This document shows positions 26,767-34,737 of a DNA stretch of 64,000 nucleotides, in pieces. A program made the position numbers and the translations under genes. Below the pieces are notes generated by a model. The model did not search any database. It was not told the origin of the DNA and worked only from the letters and a program-made list of their open reading frames with translations. Every line of letters starts with the position of its first letter. Positions within the stretch are counted from its first letter, which is position 1. Origin of the DNA: Pantoea sp. A4 (lineage in GTDB: Bacteria; Pseudomonadota; Gammaproteobacteria; Enterobacterales; Enterobacteriaceae); contig NZ_ALXE01000048.1 in assembly GCF_000295955.2 (NCBI RefSeq), positions 1 through 64,000 on the forward strand, given 5' to 3'.

Positions 26767-28013
26767 TTGGCCTCGGTGGTTGCAGCGGTTTTGCTCTCAT
26801 CGACCAGCGACACTTTACTGCCGTTGGTCAGGCGATCAATCCCCTCGGTCACCAGACGATCACCCGGAGAAACGCCCTGCAGAATCGCTTGCTTGTCTTC
26901 ACCAAATGCGGGCCCCGTGGTCACGGCTTTACGCGTAACGGTATTATCTTTGTTGATAACAAACACAAAACTCCCGTCGCTGCTGAGCTGCAACGCCTGG
27001 GCCGGAATCACCGTGGCCCCTTTCAGGATTGCGGTTTGCAGGCGCAAATTCACAAACTGGTTGGCAAACAGCGCATCATCCTGATTAGCGAAGATCGCTT
27101 TCAGTTCCACCGTGCCGGTGCTGGTATCAATTTGGTTGCTGAGGAACTTCACTTCACCCTGTGCTAAGGCGGTGGTGTTGTCTTCATCAAAGGCGGTGGC
27201 GGCCATACTCTGGTCATTGTGCAACGCTTTTACCAGCGTCGGAATATTGCTCTGTGGCACGCTGAACGTCACAGCCGCTGGCTGCATTTGGGTGATCGTC
27301 ACGAGGCCCGTGGTACTGGAAGATTGCACCATATTGCCAGGATCGACCAGACGCAGGCCCACGCGGCCACTGACCGGGGCGGTAATGCGTGAATATTCAA
27401 TGCTCAGCTTCGCACTGGCGATTTGCGCTTCATCCGCCGCAACCGTACCGCGATACTGACCCACGGTCGCCACCTGCGTATCCAGGTCCTGTTTCGCCAG
27501 GGAGTCCTGCGCATACAGCTTGCGGTAGCGCGCCAGCGTCAGTTCGGCACTTTTTAACAGCGCCTGATTCTGGCTCAGGTCACCCTGATACTGTTGCAGC
27601 GTGGCTTCATAACTGCGCGGGTCAATCTGCGCCAGCAGTTGCCCGGCCTGGACTTTTTGTCCTTCAGTAAAGAACACTTTCATCAGTTGACCATCAACCC
27701 GGCTGGTTACGGTGACGCTGGCATTGGGCACCACGGTGCCAAGGGCATTCAGGTACACCGGCACATCCGCCGTGGTGGCCACGCCACTGTGAACCAGTGT
27801 CGCACCGCCCATCATCATCGCCATGCCCGGAGGGCCGCCAGCACCACCGCGATGTCCACCTCCCGGACGTCCCCCCGGTGGCATTCCGCCGCCCGGCATT
27901 CCGCCATGCGGCAACAAACGCCACACCACGCCCGCCGCAATCAGCAGAACAATCAATAACAGCAGCCATTTCAGCCAGCGGGAACGAGATTTGTGGGGGG
28001 AGTTAATAGTCAT
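26763..28013 (-). CDS. mdtA: Periplasmic adaptor of RND efflux system, MdtA/MuxA type
   Basis: 416-residue membrane fusion protein linking the MdtBC-type pump to the outer-membrane factor. An N-terminal membrane anchor (about 13-30, KWLLLLIVLLIAAGVVW) is followed by an unusual Gly/Pro/Met-rich linker (about 36-70: GGMPGGGMPPGGRPGGG), then the beta-barrel, lipoyl (TVTSRVDGQLMKVFFTEGQ and SRITAPVSGRVGLRLVD) and alpha-hairpin segments. First gene of the four-gene operon; a terminator separates it from the preceding pump operon. Confidence 0.93.
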   Translation of the reverse strand: MTINSPHKSRSRWLKWLLLLIVLLIAAGVVWRLLPHGGMPGGGMPPGGRPGGGHRGGAGGPPGMAMMMGGATLVHSGVATTADVPVYLNALGTVVPNASVTVTSRVDGQLMKVFFTEGQKVQAGQLLAQIDPRSYEATLQQYQGDLSQNQALLKSAELTLARYRKLYAQDSLAKQDLDTQVATVGQYRGTVAADEAQIASAKLSIEYSRITAPVSGRVGLRLVDPGNMVQSSSTTGLVTITQMQPAAVTFSVPQSNIPTLVKALHNDQSMAATAFDEDNTTALAQGEVKFLSNQIDTSTGTVELKAIFANQDDALFANQFVNLRLQTAILKGATVIPAQALQLSSDGSFVFVINKDNTVTRKAVTTGPAFGEDKQAILQGVSPGDRLVTEGIDRLTNGSKVSLVDESKTAATTEAK

Positions 28014-28043
28014 CGAACTCTTCAGGTTACTGGATAAATGGAA

Positions 28044-28067
28044 AATCCCCTGTAATGACAGGGGATT
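28044..28067 (-). terminator. Terminator between the two efflux operons
   Basis: Perfect nine-base-pair stem AATCCCCTG/CAGGGGATT with a six-base loop, followed on the - strand by TTTT. It lies 90 bp after the end of the AcrAB-type operon and about 30 bp before mdtA, so it probably ends the first operon. It could also act in the mdtA leader. Confidence 0.65.
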
Positions 28068-28156
28068 ATTTCAGTAGCAGATCATTACTGCTGGTATTAT
28101 CGGCTGAAGTGCCATGGATTTTCCATGGAGAAACCGTAAGGGTAACGTTAAAAAAA

Positions 28157-29560
28157 TCAGGACTTCCAGCCGCCTCCCAACGCCTCATACAGCGTGATTT
28201 TCTGGTTCAACTGCCCCAGATGCGCGGTAATCTGCGACTGCTGGGCAGTATAAAGAGAACGTTGGGCCACTAACACATTGAGATAATTGTCTACGCCTTG
28301 CTTATAACGCAATTCAGAATAGTCGTAATCGCGCTGATTTGCTGCTACCTCTTTTTGTAGTGCCTCCACCTGATCCTGCCAGGTGTCCTGACCGGCCAGC
28401 GCATCATTCACCTCTTTGAAGGCGGTTTGAATCGTCTTCTCGTAGTCAGCAATTTCAATGCGTTTCTCAATATGCGCGATATCAAGATTAGCCGAATTGA
28501 CCCCGCCATCAAAAATAGGCAGGGAGAGGGTCGGCACAAATGACCAGGCACCGGTGCCGCCGTCTAGCAGATGGCCCAGTGAACTACTGGTAGAGCCACC
28601 AGATGCGGTCAGGCTGATATTCGGGAAGAAGGCAGCCCGCGCCGCGCCGATATTGGCATTCGCCGCTTTCAAGGTATGTTCTGCCGCCATGATGTCTGGA
28701 CGGCGCGTCAGCAGATCAGAGGGGAGTCCCGCTGGCGTTGCCGGGAACTGCCAGTTCTGATTGAGCGTGGCATGTGCAAGCAGCGTGGCAGGCAGTTCAG
28801 TGCCCACCAGCAGGCGCAACGCATCCACATCCTGACGCACCTGACGGGTGTAGCTCGCCACATCCGCCTGAGCCGCGCGTACCGTACTTTCTGCTTCCGC
28901 CAGATCCTGATCGCTGCTGACGCCTCCGGCGTAGCTGAGTTTCGTCAGGCGATAGCTCTCTTGCTGGCTGGTGACGGTGTTTTCCGCCAGGTGCAGCAGG
29001 TCGTTATCGGAGCTGAGGGTCAGCCAGTCCGAGGCCACTTCCGCAATCAGCGAAATGCGGGTAGCACGCTCGGTTTCCGCCGTGGAGAGGTAGGTTTCCT
29101 GCGCCTCATCCTTCAGGCTGCGCAGGCGTCCCCAGAAGTCCAGCTCCCACGAGGTGACGCCCAGACCGGTGCTCAGCTCATGGTAAGTTTCTGGCGTGTT
29201 ACCGGTGTTATACAGCCCGGCAGGCTCATGCGCCGAAGTCTGGCTCGCGGTAGCATTGATGGTGGGCATCAGGGCGGCACGGTCAATCTGTACGCTGCCC
29301 TGTGCTTTTTGCACATTCAATGCCGCGACGCGCAGGTCACGGTTATTGTTCAACGCCAGCGTAATCAGGCTGCGCATTTGTGGGTCGTTGAAGAAACTCT
29401 GCCACGGCAAATCGGCGACGTTGCCCACCGCAGTGGGTTGATCGTAGTGAACCGCCACCGGCATAGCCGGACGCTGGTATTTGGGCTCCATGGTACAGCC
29501 GGTCAACGCGATGGCGGTGGCCAGGGGTAACACGCCCCAGGAGAAAGCCTTAGTTATCAT
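28157..29560 (-). CDS. Outer-membrane factor of AcrAB/MexAB-type efflux system
   Basis: 467-residue TolC-like lipoprotein (NodT/OprM family) from the ATG at 29560. The signal peptide ends in LTGC with Cys22. Two OEP repeats follow (about 60-255, 270-465), the second starting near LLTRRPDIMAAEHTLKAANANIG. The start lies 11 bp inside the end of the RND gene, so the two are translationally coupled. Third gene of a self-contained tripartite operon. Confidence 0.9.
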   Translation of the reverse strand: MITKAFSWGVLPLATAIALTGCTMEPKYQRPAMPVAVHYDQPTAVGNVADLPWQSFFNDPQMRSLITLALNNNRDLRVAALNVQKAQGSVQIDRAALMPTINATASQTSAHEPAGLYNTGNTPETYHELSTGLGVTSWELDFWGRLRSLKDEAQETYLSTAETERATRISLIAEVASDWLTLSSDNDLLHLAENTVTSQQESYRLTKLSYAGGVSSDQDLAEAESTVRAAQADVASYTRQVRQDVDALRLLVGTELPATLLAHATLNQNWQFPATPAGLPSDLLTRRPDIMAAEHTLKAANANIGAARAAFFPNISLTASGGSTSSSLGHLLDGGTGAWSFVPTLSLPIFDGGVNSANLDIAHIEKRIEIADYEKTIQTAFKEVNDALAGQDTWQDQVEALQKEVAANQRDYDYSELRYKQGVDNYLNVLVAQRSLYTAQQSQITAHLGQLNQKITLYEALGGGWKS

Positions 29561-32500
29561 TGTGTACCACCTCGGTCGCTGCGGATTTTTTCTTGCGCGA
29601 GAAGAACTGCGAAACCACCACATAGAACATCGGCACAAAGAAGATGGCGAGGAAGGTCGCCGTGATCATGCCACCGGCTACCGCAGTACCAATGGAGTGC
29701 TGGCTACCCGCACCCGCGCCGTTGGAGATGGTGAGCGGGAACACGCCAAGAATAAAGGCCATGGATGTCATGATGATGGGACGAATACGCAGACGAGCAG
29801 CTTCTACGGCAGCGTCCACCAGACTTTTACCTTCGCGTTCATGCAGCTCTTTGGCGAACTCCACAATCAGAATGGCGTTCTTCGCCGCCAGCCCCACCGT
29901 GGTCAATAGCCCCACCTGGAAGAAGACGTCATTTTGTAGCCCGCGCAGCAGTACCGCACTGATAGTCCCCAGTACGCCCAGCGGCACCACCAGAATCACC
30001 GAGAACGGGATCGACCAGCTCTCATACAGCGCGGCCAGACACAGGAACACCACCAGAATTGAGATCATATACAGCTGGGTGGTCTGGTTACCGGAAGCCT
30101 GCTCCTCATAGGAGATGCCATACCACTGCACCCGGAAACCGTGCGGCAGTTGCTTCGCCAGCTCATCAACCGCCTTCATCGCCTCACCGGTACTCAGACC
30201 CGGTGCCGGAGAACCGAGGATCTCTTCCGCCGTCAAACCATTGAAGCGTTCAAAGTGTGGAGAACCATAGACCCACTTGCCGGAAGCAAAGGCGGAGAAT
30301 GGCACCATGGTGCCGCTGGTGTTACGGAAGTACCACTTGTTGAGATCGTCTGGCGTCACGCGGGAGTCCGCTTTCCCCATCAGATACACTTCTTTCACAC
30401 GCCCGTTATACATGAACTGATCGATGTAGCTCGAACCCCATGCCACTGAAAGGGTGTCATTGATATCGCTCATGCTCAGGCCCAGGGCACTGGCTTTCTC
30501 GTCGTTGATCTCCAGTTGATACTGCGGCTCATCTTCCAGGCCATTCATACGTACCTGCGTCAGACGCGGATCTTTATTGGCGAGGTCAATCAGCTGGTGT
30601 GTCGCATCCATCATCTGCTGATGGGTGTGTCCACCGGTATCCTGAAGATAGAGGTCAAAGCCGGTGGCGTTACCCAATTCCATTACCGCTGGCGGCACCA
30701 GGGCAAAGATCTTCGCGTTTTTGTAGTTGGCGAAGTGGGCCATAACGCGGTTAGCCAGATCCTGCACGCTTTGTCCGCTGTGGGTACGTTCGCCCCAGTC
30801 TTTCAGGCGCACAAAGGCCATCGCATTGTTCTGCCCACGACCGGCAAAGTTAAAGCCTGATACGCCAAAGTTGGTAGTGACAATCGAAGCTTCGTTTTTG
30901 TGCAGATAATCATTCAGGTCGTTGATCACCTGTTCTGTACGCTGGGAAGAGGCGTTTACGGGCAGCGTCATCTGCACCATCATCAGCCCCTGATCCTCTG
31001 CGGGCAGGAAGGTGGTTGGCACGCGCGTAAACAGATAACCGGTTACGCCGACAATCACCAGATACACCACCAGGAACAGGCCACGGCGTGAAATCACTTT
31101 GCTGACGCCATTGGTGTAGTGCAATGTGCCACTGTCGAACTTGCGGTTAAACCAGCCAGCAAATCCGGTGGTTTTATGCTCCGCCGCGCTGGCTTTCAGC
31201 AGCGTGGCACAGAGCGCTGGCGTAAAGATCAACGCCATGATCACAGACAGCGCCATCGCCGAGACAATGGTGATAGAGAACTGACGATAGATAACCCCGG
31301 TTGACCCGGAGAAGAAGGCCATCGGCAGTAAGACCGCTGACAGGACTAGCGCGATACCAAACAGCGCGCCCTGAATCTGCTCCATCGATTTAATGGTGGC
31401 GGTTTTCGGATCGAGGTGTTCATCGTGCATCACGCGCTCGACGTTCTCCACCACCACGATGGCGTCATCCACCAACAATCCTATCGCTAGCACCATCCCG
31501 AACATCGTCAGGGTGTTAATGCTGTAACCAAAGGCAGAAAGAATACCGAAGGTACCCAACAGCACCACGGGCACCACCAGCGTGGTGATCATGGTGGCAC
31601 GCAGGTTCTGCAGGAACACCAGCATAACGATAAACACCAGCACAATCGCTTCAATCAGGGTTTTCACCACTTCTTCAATCGAGGCGCTGACCACCGGAGA
31701 GGTGTCATACGGATACTGGACTTCAACGTTATCGGGCAGAGAATCTTTCAACGCCGCCACAGTGGCGCGTACCGCTTTCGCAGTATCTAACTGGTTAGCC
31801 CCTGTTGCCAGGCGCAGCGCAATACCGGCGGCAGGTTTGCCATCCATGGTGGCATCAATGCCGTAGCTTTGCGGGCCCAGTGCGACGCTTGCCACATCTT
31901 TCAGACGGATCTGCGAGCCATCGGTGTTGACCTTCAGCAGCACATTCTCAAACTGCTTCACGGTAGTGAAGCGCGTTTTACCCAGAATGGTGGCCTGGGT
32001 TTTCGCCCCTTGAATGGTCGGCAAGCCGCCGAGTGAACCGGATGAGACCTGCACGTTCTGATTATCAATCGCGGTGGAAACATCACTTGGCATCAGGTTG
32101 TATTTATACAGCTTGGCCGGATCGAGCCAGATGCGCATGGCATATTCCGATCCCAACACCATAAAGTCACCGACACCCGGCGTACGCGAGATCGGGTCTT
32201 CCAGTTTTGAAACCAGCATGTCGGCTAAATCGCCGTTGGTCAGCTTGCCATCTTTCGAGATCAAGCCGATAACCATCATGAAGTTCTTCTGGTATTTACG
32301 GATGCGGATACCCTGCTGGGTCACATCGGTCGGCAGTTGGGATTCCGCCAGTGACACGCGGTCCTGTACCTGAACTTGCGCAATGTCCGGGTTCACGCCC
32401 TGGTTAAAGGTCGCGATGATCTGAGCACTACCATCACTGGCACTGCTGGATTCCAGATAACGTAAGCCATCCAGGCCATTCAGCTGCTGTTCAATCACCT

Positions 32501-32687
32501 GTACCACGGTATTTTGCGTGGTCTCAGCACTCGCACCTGGGTAAGTGACCGAGATGGAGACCGCCGGCGGGGAGATATTGGGATACTGGTTGACTGGCAG
32601 GCTTATCGCCGCAATCGCACCGACCAGCATCACAATAATGGCGATCACCCAGGCAAAAATCGGGCGTTCAATAAAAAACTTAGACAT
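29550..32687 (-). CDS. RND multidrug efflux transporter, AcrB/MexB (HAE1) type
   Basis: 1045-residue homotrimeric-type RND pump of the hydrophobe/amphiphile exporter family. It begins MSKFFIERPIFAWVIAIIVM, and the proton-relay aspartates lie in IGLLVDDAIVVVENV. AKNAILIVEFAKELHEREG near the C-terminus is the AcrB-type signature with its lysine. Full length and without unusual insertions. The presence of its own outer-membrane gene makes it like mexAB-oprM or Klebsiella/Enterobacter eefABC rather than E. coli acrAB, which borrows TolC. Substrates cannot be read from sequence. Confidence 0.94.
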   Translation of the reverse strand: MSKFFIERPIFAWVIAIIVMLVGAIAAISLPVNQYPNISPPAVSISVTYPGASAETTQNTVVQVIEQQLNGLDGLRYLESSSASDGSAQIIATFNQGVNPDIAQVQVQDRVSLAESQLPTDVTQQGIRIRKYQKNFMMVIGLISKDGKLTNGDLADMLVSKLEDPISRTPGVGDFMVLGSEYAMRIWLDPAKLYKYNLMPSDVSTAIDNQNVQVSSGSLGGLPTIQGAKTQATILGKTRFTTVKQFENVLLKVNTDGSQIRLKDVASVALGPQSYGIDATMDGKPAAGIALRLATGANQLDTAKAVRATVAALKDSLPDNVEVQYPYDTSPVVSASIEEVVKTLIEAIVLVFIVMLVFLQNLRATMITTLVVPVVLLGTFGILSAFGYSINTLTMFGMVLAIGLLVDDAIVVVENVERVMHDEHLDPKTATIKSMEQIQGALFGIALVLSAVLLPMAFFSGSTGVIYRQFSITIVSAMALSVIMALIFTPALCATLLKASAAEHKTTGFAGWFNRKFDSGTLHYTNGVSKVISRRGLFLVVYLVIVGVTGYLFTRVPTTFLPAEDQGLMMVQMTLPVNASSQRTEQVINDLNDYLHKNEASIVTTNFGVSGFNFAGRGQNNAMAFVRLKDWGERTHSGQSVQDLANRVMAHFANYKNAKIFALVPPAVMELGNATGFDLYLQDTGGHTHQQMMDATHQLIDLANKDPRLTQVRMNGLEDEPQYQLEINDEKASALGLSMSDINDTLSVAWGSSYIDQFMYNGRVKEVYLMGKADSRVTPDDLNKWYFRNTSGTMVPFSAFASGKWVYGSPHFERFNGLTAEEILGSPAPGLSTGEAMKAVDELAKQLPHGFRVQWYGISYEEQASGNQTTQLYMISILVVFLCLAALYESWSIPFSVILVVPLGVLGTISAVLLRGLQNDVFFQVGLLTTVGLAAKNAILIVEFAKELHEREGKSLVDAAVEAARLRIRPIIMTSMAFILGVFPLTISNGAGAGSQHSIGTAVAGGMITATFLAIFFVPMFYVVVSQFFSRKKKSAATEVVHNDN

Positions 32688-32696
32688 GACGCCTCC

Positions 32697-33833
32697 TTAT
32701 TGTGCCGCTGAATCGGTCATGGAGAGGCTGACAGCATTGGCATCAGGCGTATCGTTGGTATTCGCAGCGGTGGTAGTGACTTTGGTACCGGCATGAACGC
32801 TTTGCAGATTGTTCACCACCACTTTCTCGCCCTCTTGCAGACCGCCAGTCACCAGCCACTCGGCTTTCACCATTTCACCGGTGGAGATGCTGCGCTGCTC
32901 GATGGTGTTGTCGCTTTTCACCACATAGACATACGGCTGCCCTTTGGTGTCATGCATGATGGCTTCTTGTGGCAGCAAAATGCCCTGCTGCTGAATGCCC
33001 TGCGGGAAGCTAGCGTGGACGTACATCCCCGGCAGCAATTCGCTGTTCGGGTTCGGGAACACCGCACGCAGCACCACGGTGCCGGTGGTGGTATCCACAT
33101 TCACTTCAGAGAAGGCCAGCTTCCCTTCCGCACCATACTTACTGTTATCTTCCAGCGTCAGGCCAACGGCGGCGGTGTTATCCCCCACCTTCTCAATTTT
33201 GCCGCTGGCTAACGCACGGCGCAGACGCAGGAGATCGGTAGACGATTCGCTGACATCAACGTAAATCGGATCAAGCTGAGTGATGGTGGCGAGGTAATCG
33301 GTTTGTCCGTCAGTAACCAACGCACCGGCGGTGTATAACGAGCGGCTGATATGACCGGAGATCGGCGCTTTCACCAGCGTGTAATCAAGGTTCACTTTCG
33401 CGGTTTCCACATCCGCCTGCGCTTCACGCGCTGCGGCTACGGCATCATCGTAAGTTTGTTGGCTGATGGCATGGGCCGCGGCCAGGGGCTGATAACGCTT
33501 CACCACGGTGGCGTCATTTTGCCAGGTCGCGAGCGCTTTATCATAGGCCGCTTTGTAAGTGGCAGGATCGATCTGATACAGCGGCTGCCCCTCTTTCACT
33601 TCTCCCCCTTCGGTAAAGAGGATTTTCTGGATCACACCGCTGACCTGCGGACGGACCTGAGCGGTACGAACTGCGGTGGTACGGCCAGGCAACTGGATTA
33701 ACAGCGTTACGGGTTCGGCTTTCAGTGTGACAACACCGACCTGCGGTGTGGCAGACGCGGCAGGTGCGGCTCCACCCTGGTCACACGCAGCCAGTAAAAA
33801 CACCACGCTGGCAGAAAGTAATTTCAGGCGCAT
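32697..33833 (-). CDS. Periplasmic adaptor lipoprotein, AcrA/MexA type
   Basis: 378-residue membrane fusion lipoprotein from the ATG at 33833. The signal peptide MRLKLLSASVVFLLAAC ends in a lipobox with Cys17. Beta-barrel, lipoyl (PQVSGVIQKILFTEGGEVKEG and VKAPISGHISRSLY) and alpha-hairpin regions match AcrA. The ORF could extend 51 codons upstream, but that part covers the promoter region and lacks signal-peptide features. First gene of the operon, nine bases before the RND gene. No local acrR-type repressor is visible. Confidence 0.93.
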   Translation of the reverse strand: MRLKLLSASVVFLLAACDQGGAAPAASATPQVGVVTLKAEPVTLLIQLPGRTTAVRTAQVRPQVSGVIQKILFTEGGEVKEGQPLYQIDPATYKAAYDKALATWQNDATVVKRYQPLAAAHAISQQTYDDAVAAAREAQADVETAKVNLDYTLVKAPISGHISRSLYTAGALVTDGQTDYLATITQLDPIYVDVSESSTDLLRLRRALASGKIEKVGDNTAAVGLTLEDNSKYGAEGKLAFSEVNVDTTTGTVVLRAVFPNPNSELLPGMYVHASFPQGIQQQGILLPQEAIMHDTKGQPYVYVVKSDNTIEQRSISTGEMVKAEWLVTGGLQEGEKVVVNNLQSVHAGTKVTTTAANTNDTPDANAVSLSMTDSAAQ

Positions 33834-33863
33834 AGTTTTTCTCAACAAGATGGGGAGACAGTA

Positions 33864-33883
33864 ATGAGAGTGATTACTCTCAT
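33864..33883. promoter_or_regulatory. Palindromic operator candidate upstream of the AcrA-type gene
   Basis: A perfect eight-base inverted repeat (ATGAGAGT/ACTCTCAT) with a four-base spacer lies 31 bp before the start codon, shortly downstream of a TACAAT hexamer that could be the -10. This is a usual place for a repressor such as a TetR-family protein to bind. No cognate regulator is next to it, apart from the small RHH gene. Confidence 0.4.
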
Positions 33884-34022
33884 CAAAAATTGCATTGTAG
33901 GGAGGCCGATCATTTACAGCTGTTAAGGTTGCGTAAAATATATTTTCGAAACGAAACCGGTAATCTTTTCGTGCGCTATTTGCCAAAATTCTTTAGCCAT
34001 TTGCGCCATTTAGCGGGAATTT

Positions 34023-34211
34023 TCAGCCTTTTGGCTCGATACCACGACGGCGCAGTTCGCGTCTGGCAAGGTCTTTCAGCCAGCAGGAGAGCGTAATGTT
34101 CTCGTCATTGGTCACATCACGCAGTTGGTCATGTAGCTCGGGATGAATGCGGATCTGGAAAGCAGCCGACTTGCCGTCACCTCGCGGCGTTCTGTCTTTG
34201 GTTTTTGGCAT
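34023..34211 (-). CDS. Small ribbon-helix-helix (Arc/CopG-like) DNA-binding protein
   Basis: 62 residues. After a basic Lys/Arg-rich start, AAFQIRIHPELHDQLRDVTNDENITLSCWLKDLARREL has the pattern of a ribbon-helix-helix: a beta strand (FQIRIHP), helix A and helix B. Such proteins act as dimeric repressors, often as antitoxins or phage/plasmid regulators. No partner toxin is adjacent. It lies between the AcrAB-type operon and the OmrA-like sRNA, same strand. Whether it controls the pump is unknown. The basic tail RRELRRRGIEPKG ends the protein. Confidence 0.75.
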   Translation of the reverse strand: MPKTKDRTPRGDGKSAAFQIRIHPELHDQLRDVTNDENITLSCWLKDLARRELRRRGIEPKG

Positions 34212-34423
34212 GATGTCGTCACGTTATTCAGAGTTAACTGGAGCGCCCCTTGCAGCGCTACCAACACAGTAAGGGGCTGGCGACCGGTACGGAATGCAAC
34301 ATAGCGGAGCGTTAGCCGTAAGCTAACTGATTGGCTTTTTTTTTGTTGGCGGGAATTCGTTAAGAGGTGGTTAAGAGGTGTATACAGGTTACGAATTTAT
34401 TTCACTAAGGGCAGATGACAGGC

Positions 34424-34527
34424 AAAAAAAACCCACGCATCCGCGTGGGTCAGTGCATCAGAACATGGAGATATCCCATCGGGAAGAATACGGATATCAG
34501 TTCTTTACACCCATCAATACCTCTGGG
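34424..34527 (-). ncRNA. OmrA/OmrB-like small RNA, copy 1
   Basis: The 5' segment CCCAGAGGTATTGATGGGTG matches the conserved 5' end (the seed) of E. coli OmrA and OmrB with one change at a position where those two also differ. The 3' end is an ACCCACGC/GCGTGGGT hairpin with eight T, like their terminator. About 104 nt long (E. coli OmrA 88, OmrB 82), because the middle is longer. A TATACC hexamer sits just upstream at about -10. In E. coli these Hfq-dependent RNAs are induced by EnvZ/OmpR, lie between aas and galR, and repress outer-membrane proteins, ompR and curli csgD. Location and strand agree. Confidence 0.85.
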
Positions 34528-34585
34528 ATGGGTATAGTCGCACTGATAGCGGGGAGAAAAATAGCGCGAAAACGCTACGGAGTTC

Positions 34586-34637
34586 GGTGAAATGCAACGA
34601 GGTATGAATATCTCCATACCCCGTTAACAGGCTGAAT
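34586..34637. repeat. 52-bp palindromic direct repeat, left copy
   Basis: Differs from the right copy at 43755-43806 by one base. It contains an inverted repeat of 11 bases around an eight-base centre (AACGAGGTATG ... CATACCCCGTT), with the single difference spoiling one pair in this copy. It lies about 100 bp past the stop of the giant gene, between it and the OmrA-like RNA. The two copies bracket the giant gene. Confidence 0.92.
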
Positions 34638-34647
34638 TATCCCGATT

Positions 34648-34682
34648 TGCCTCGATGACAATGAAGCCCTGTCATCGAGGCA
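34648..34682. other. Strong hairpin downstream of the giant gene
   Basis: A perfect 13-bp inverted repeat TGCCTCGATGACA/TGTCATCGAGGCA with a nine-base loop lies 55 bp after the stop codon of the giant gene. No T run follows on either strand, so it may protect or help end that transcript but is not a standard intrinsic terminator. The rest of the 526-bp gap between the RHH gene and the giant gene holds only the sRNA, the 52-bp repeat and short AT-rich spacers. Confidence 0.7.
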
Positions 34683-34737
34683 TCTCCGTAATACGCGACA
34701 AACCTGCACCTGGTCAGGTTTGCCGCAATCGCCAAAA

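Noticed and set aside
34023..34211. Toxin-antitoxin pair including the small RHH protein
   Set aside because: No toxin-sized ORF is adjacent on the same strand; treated as a solitary regulator.
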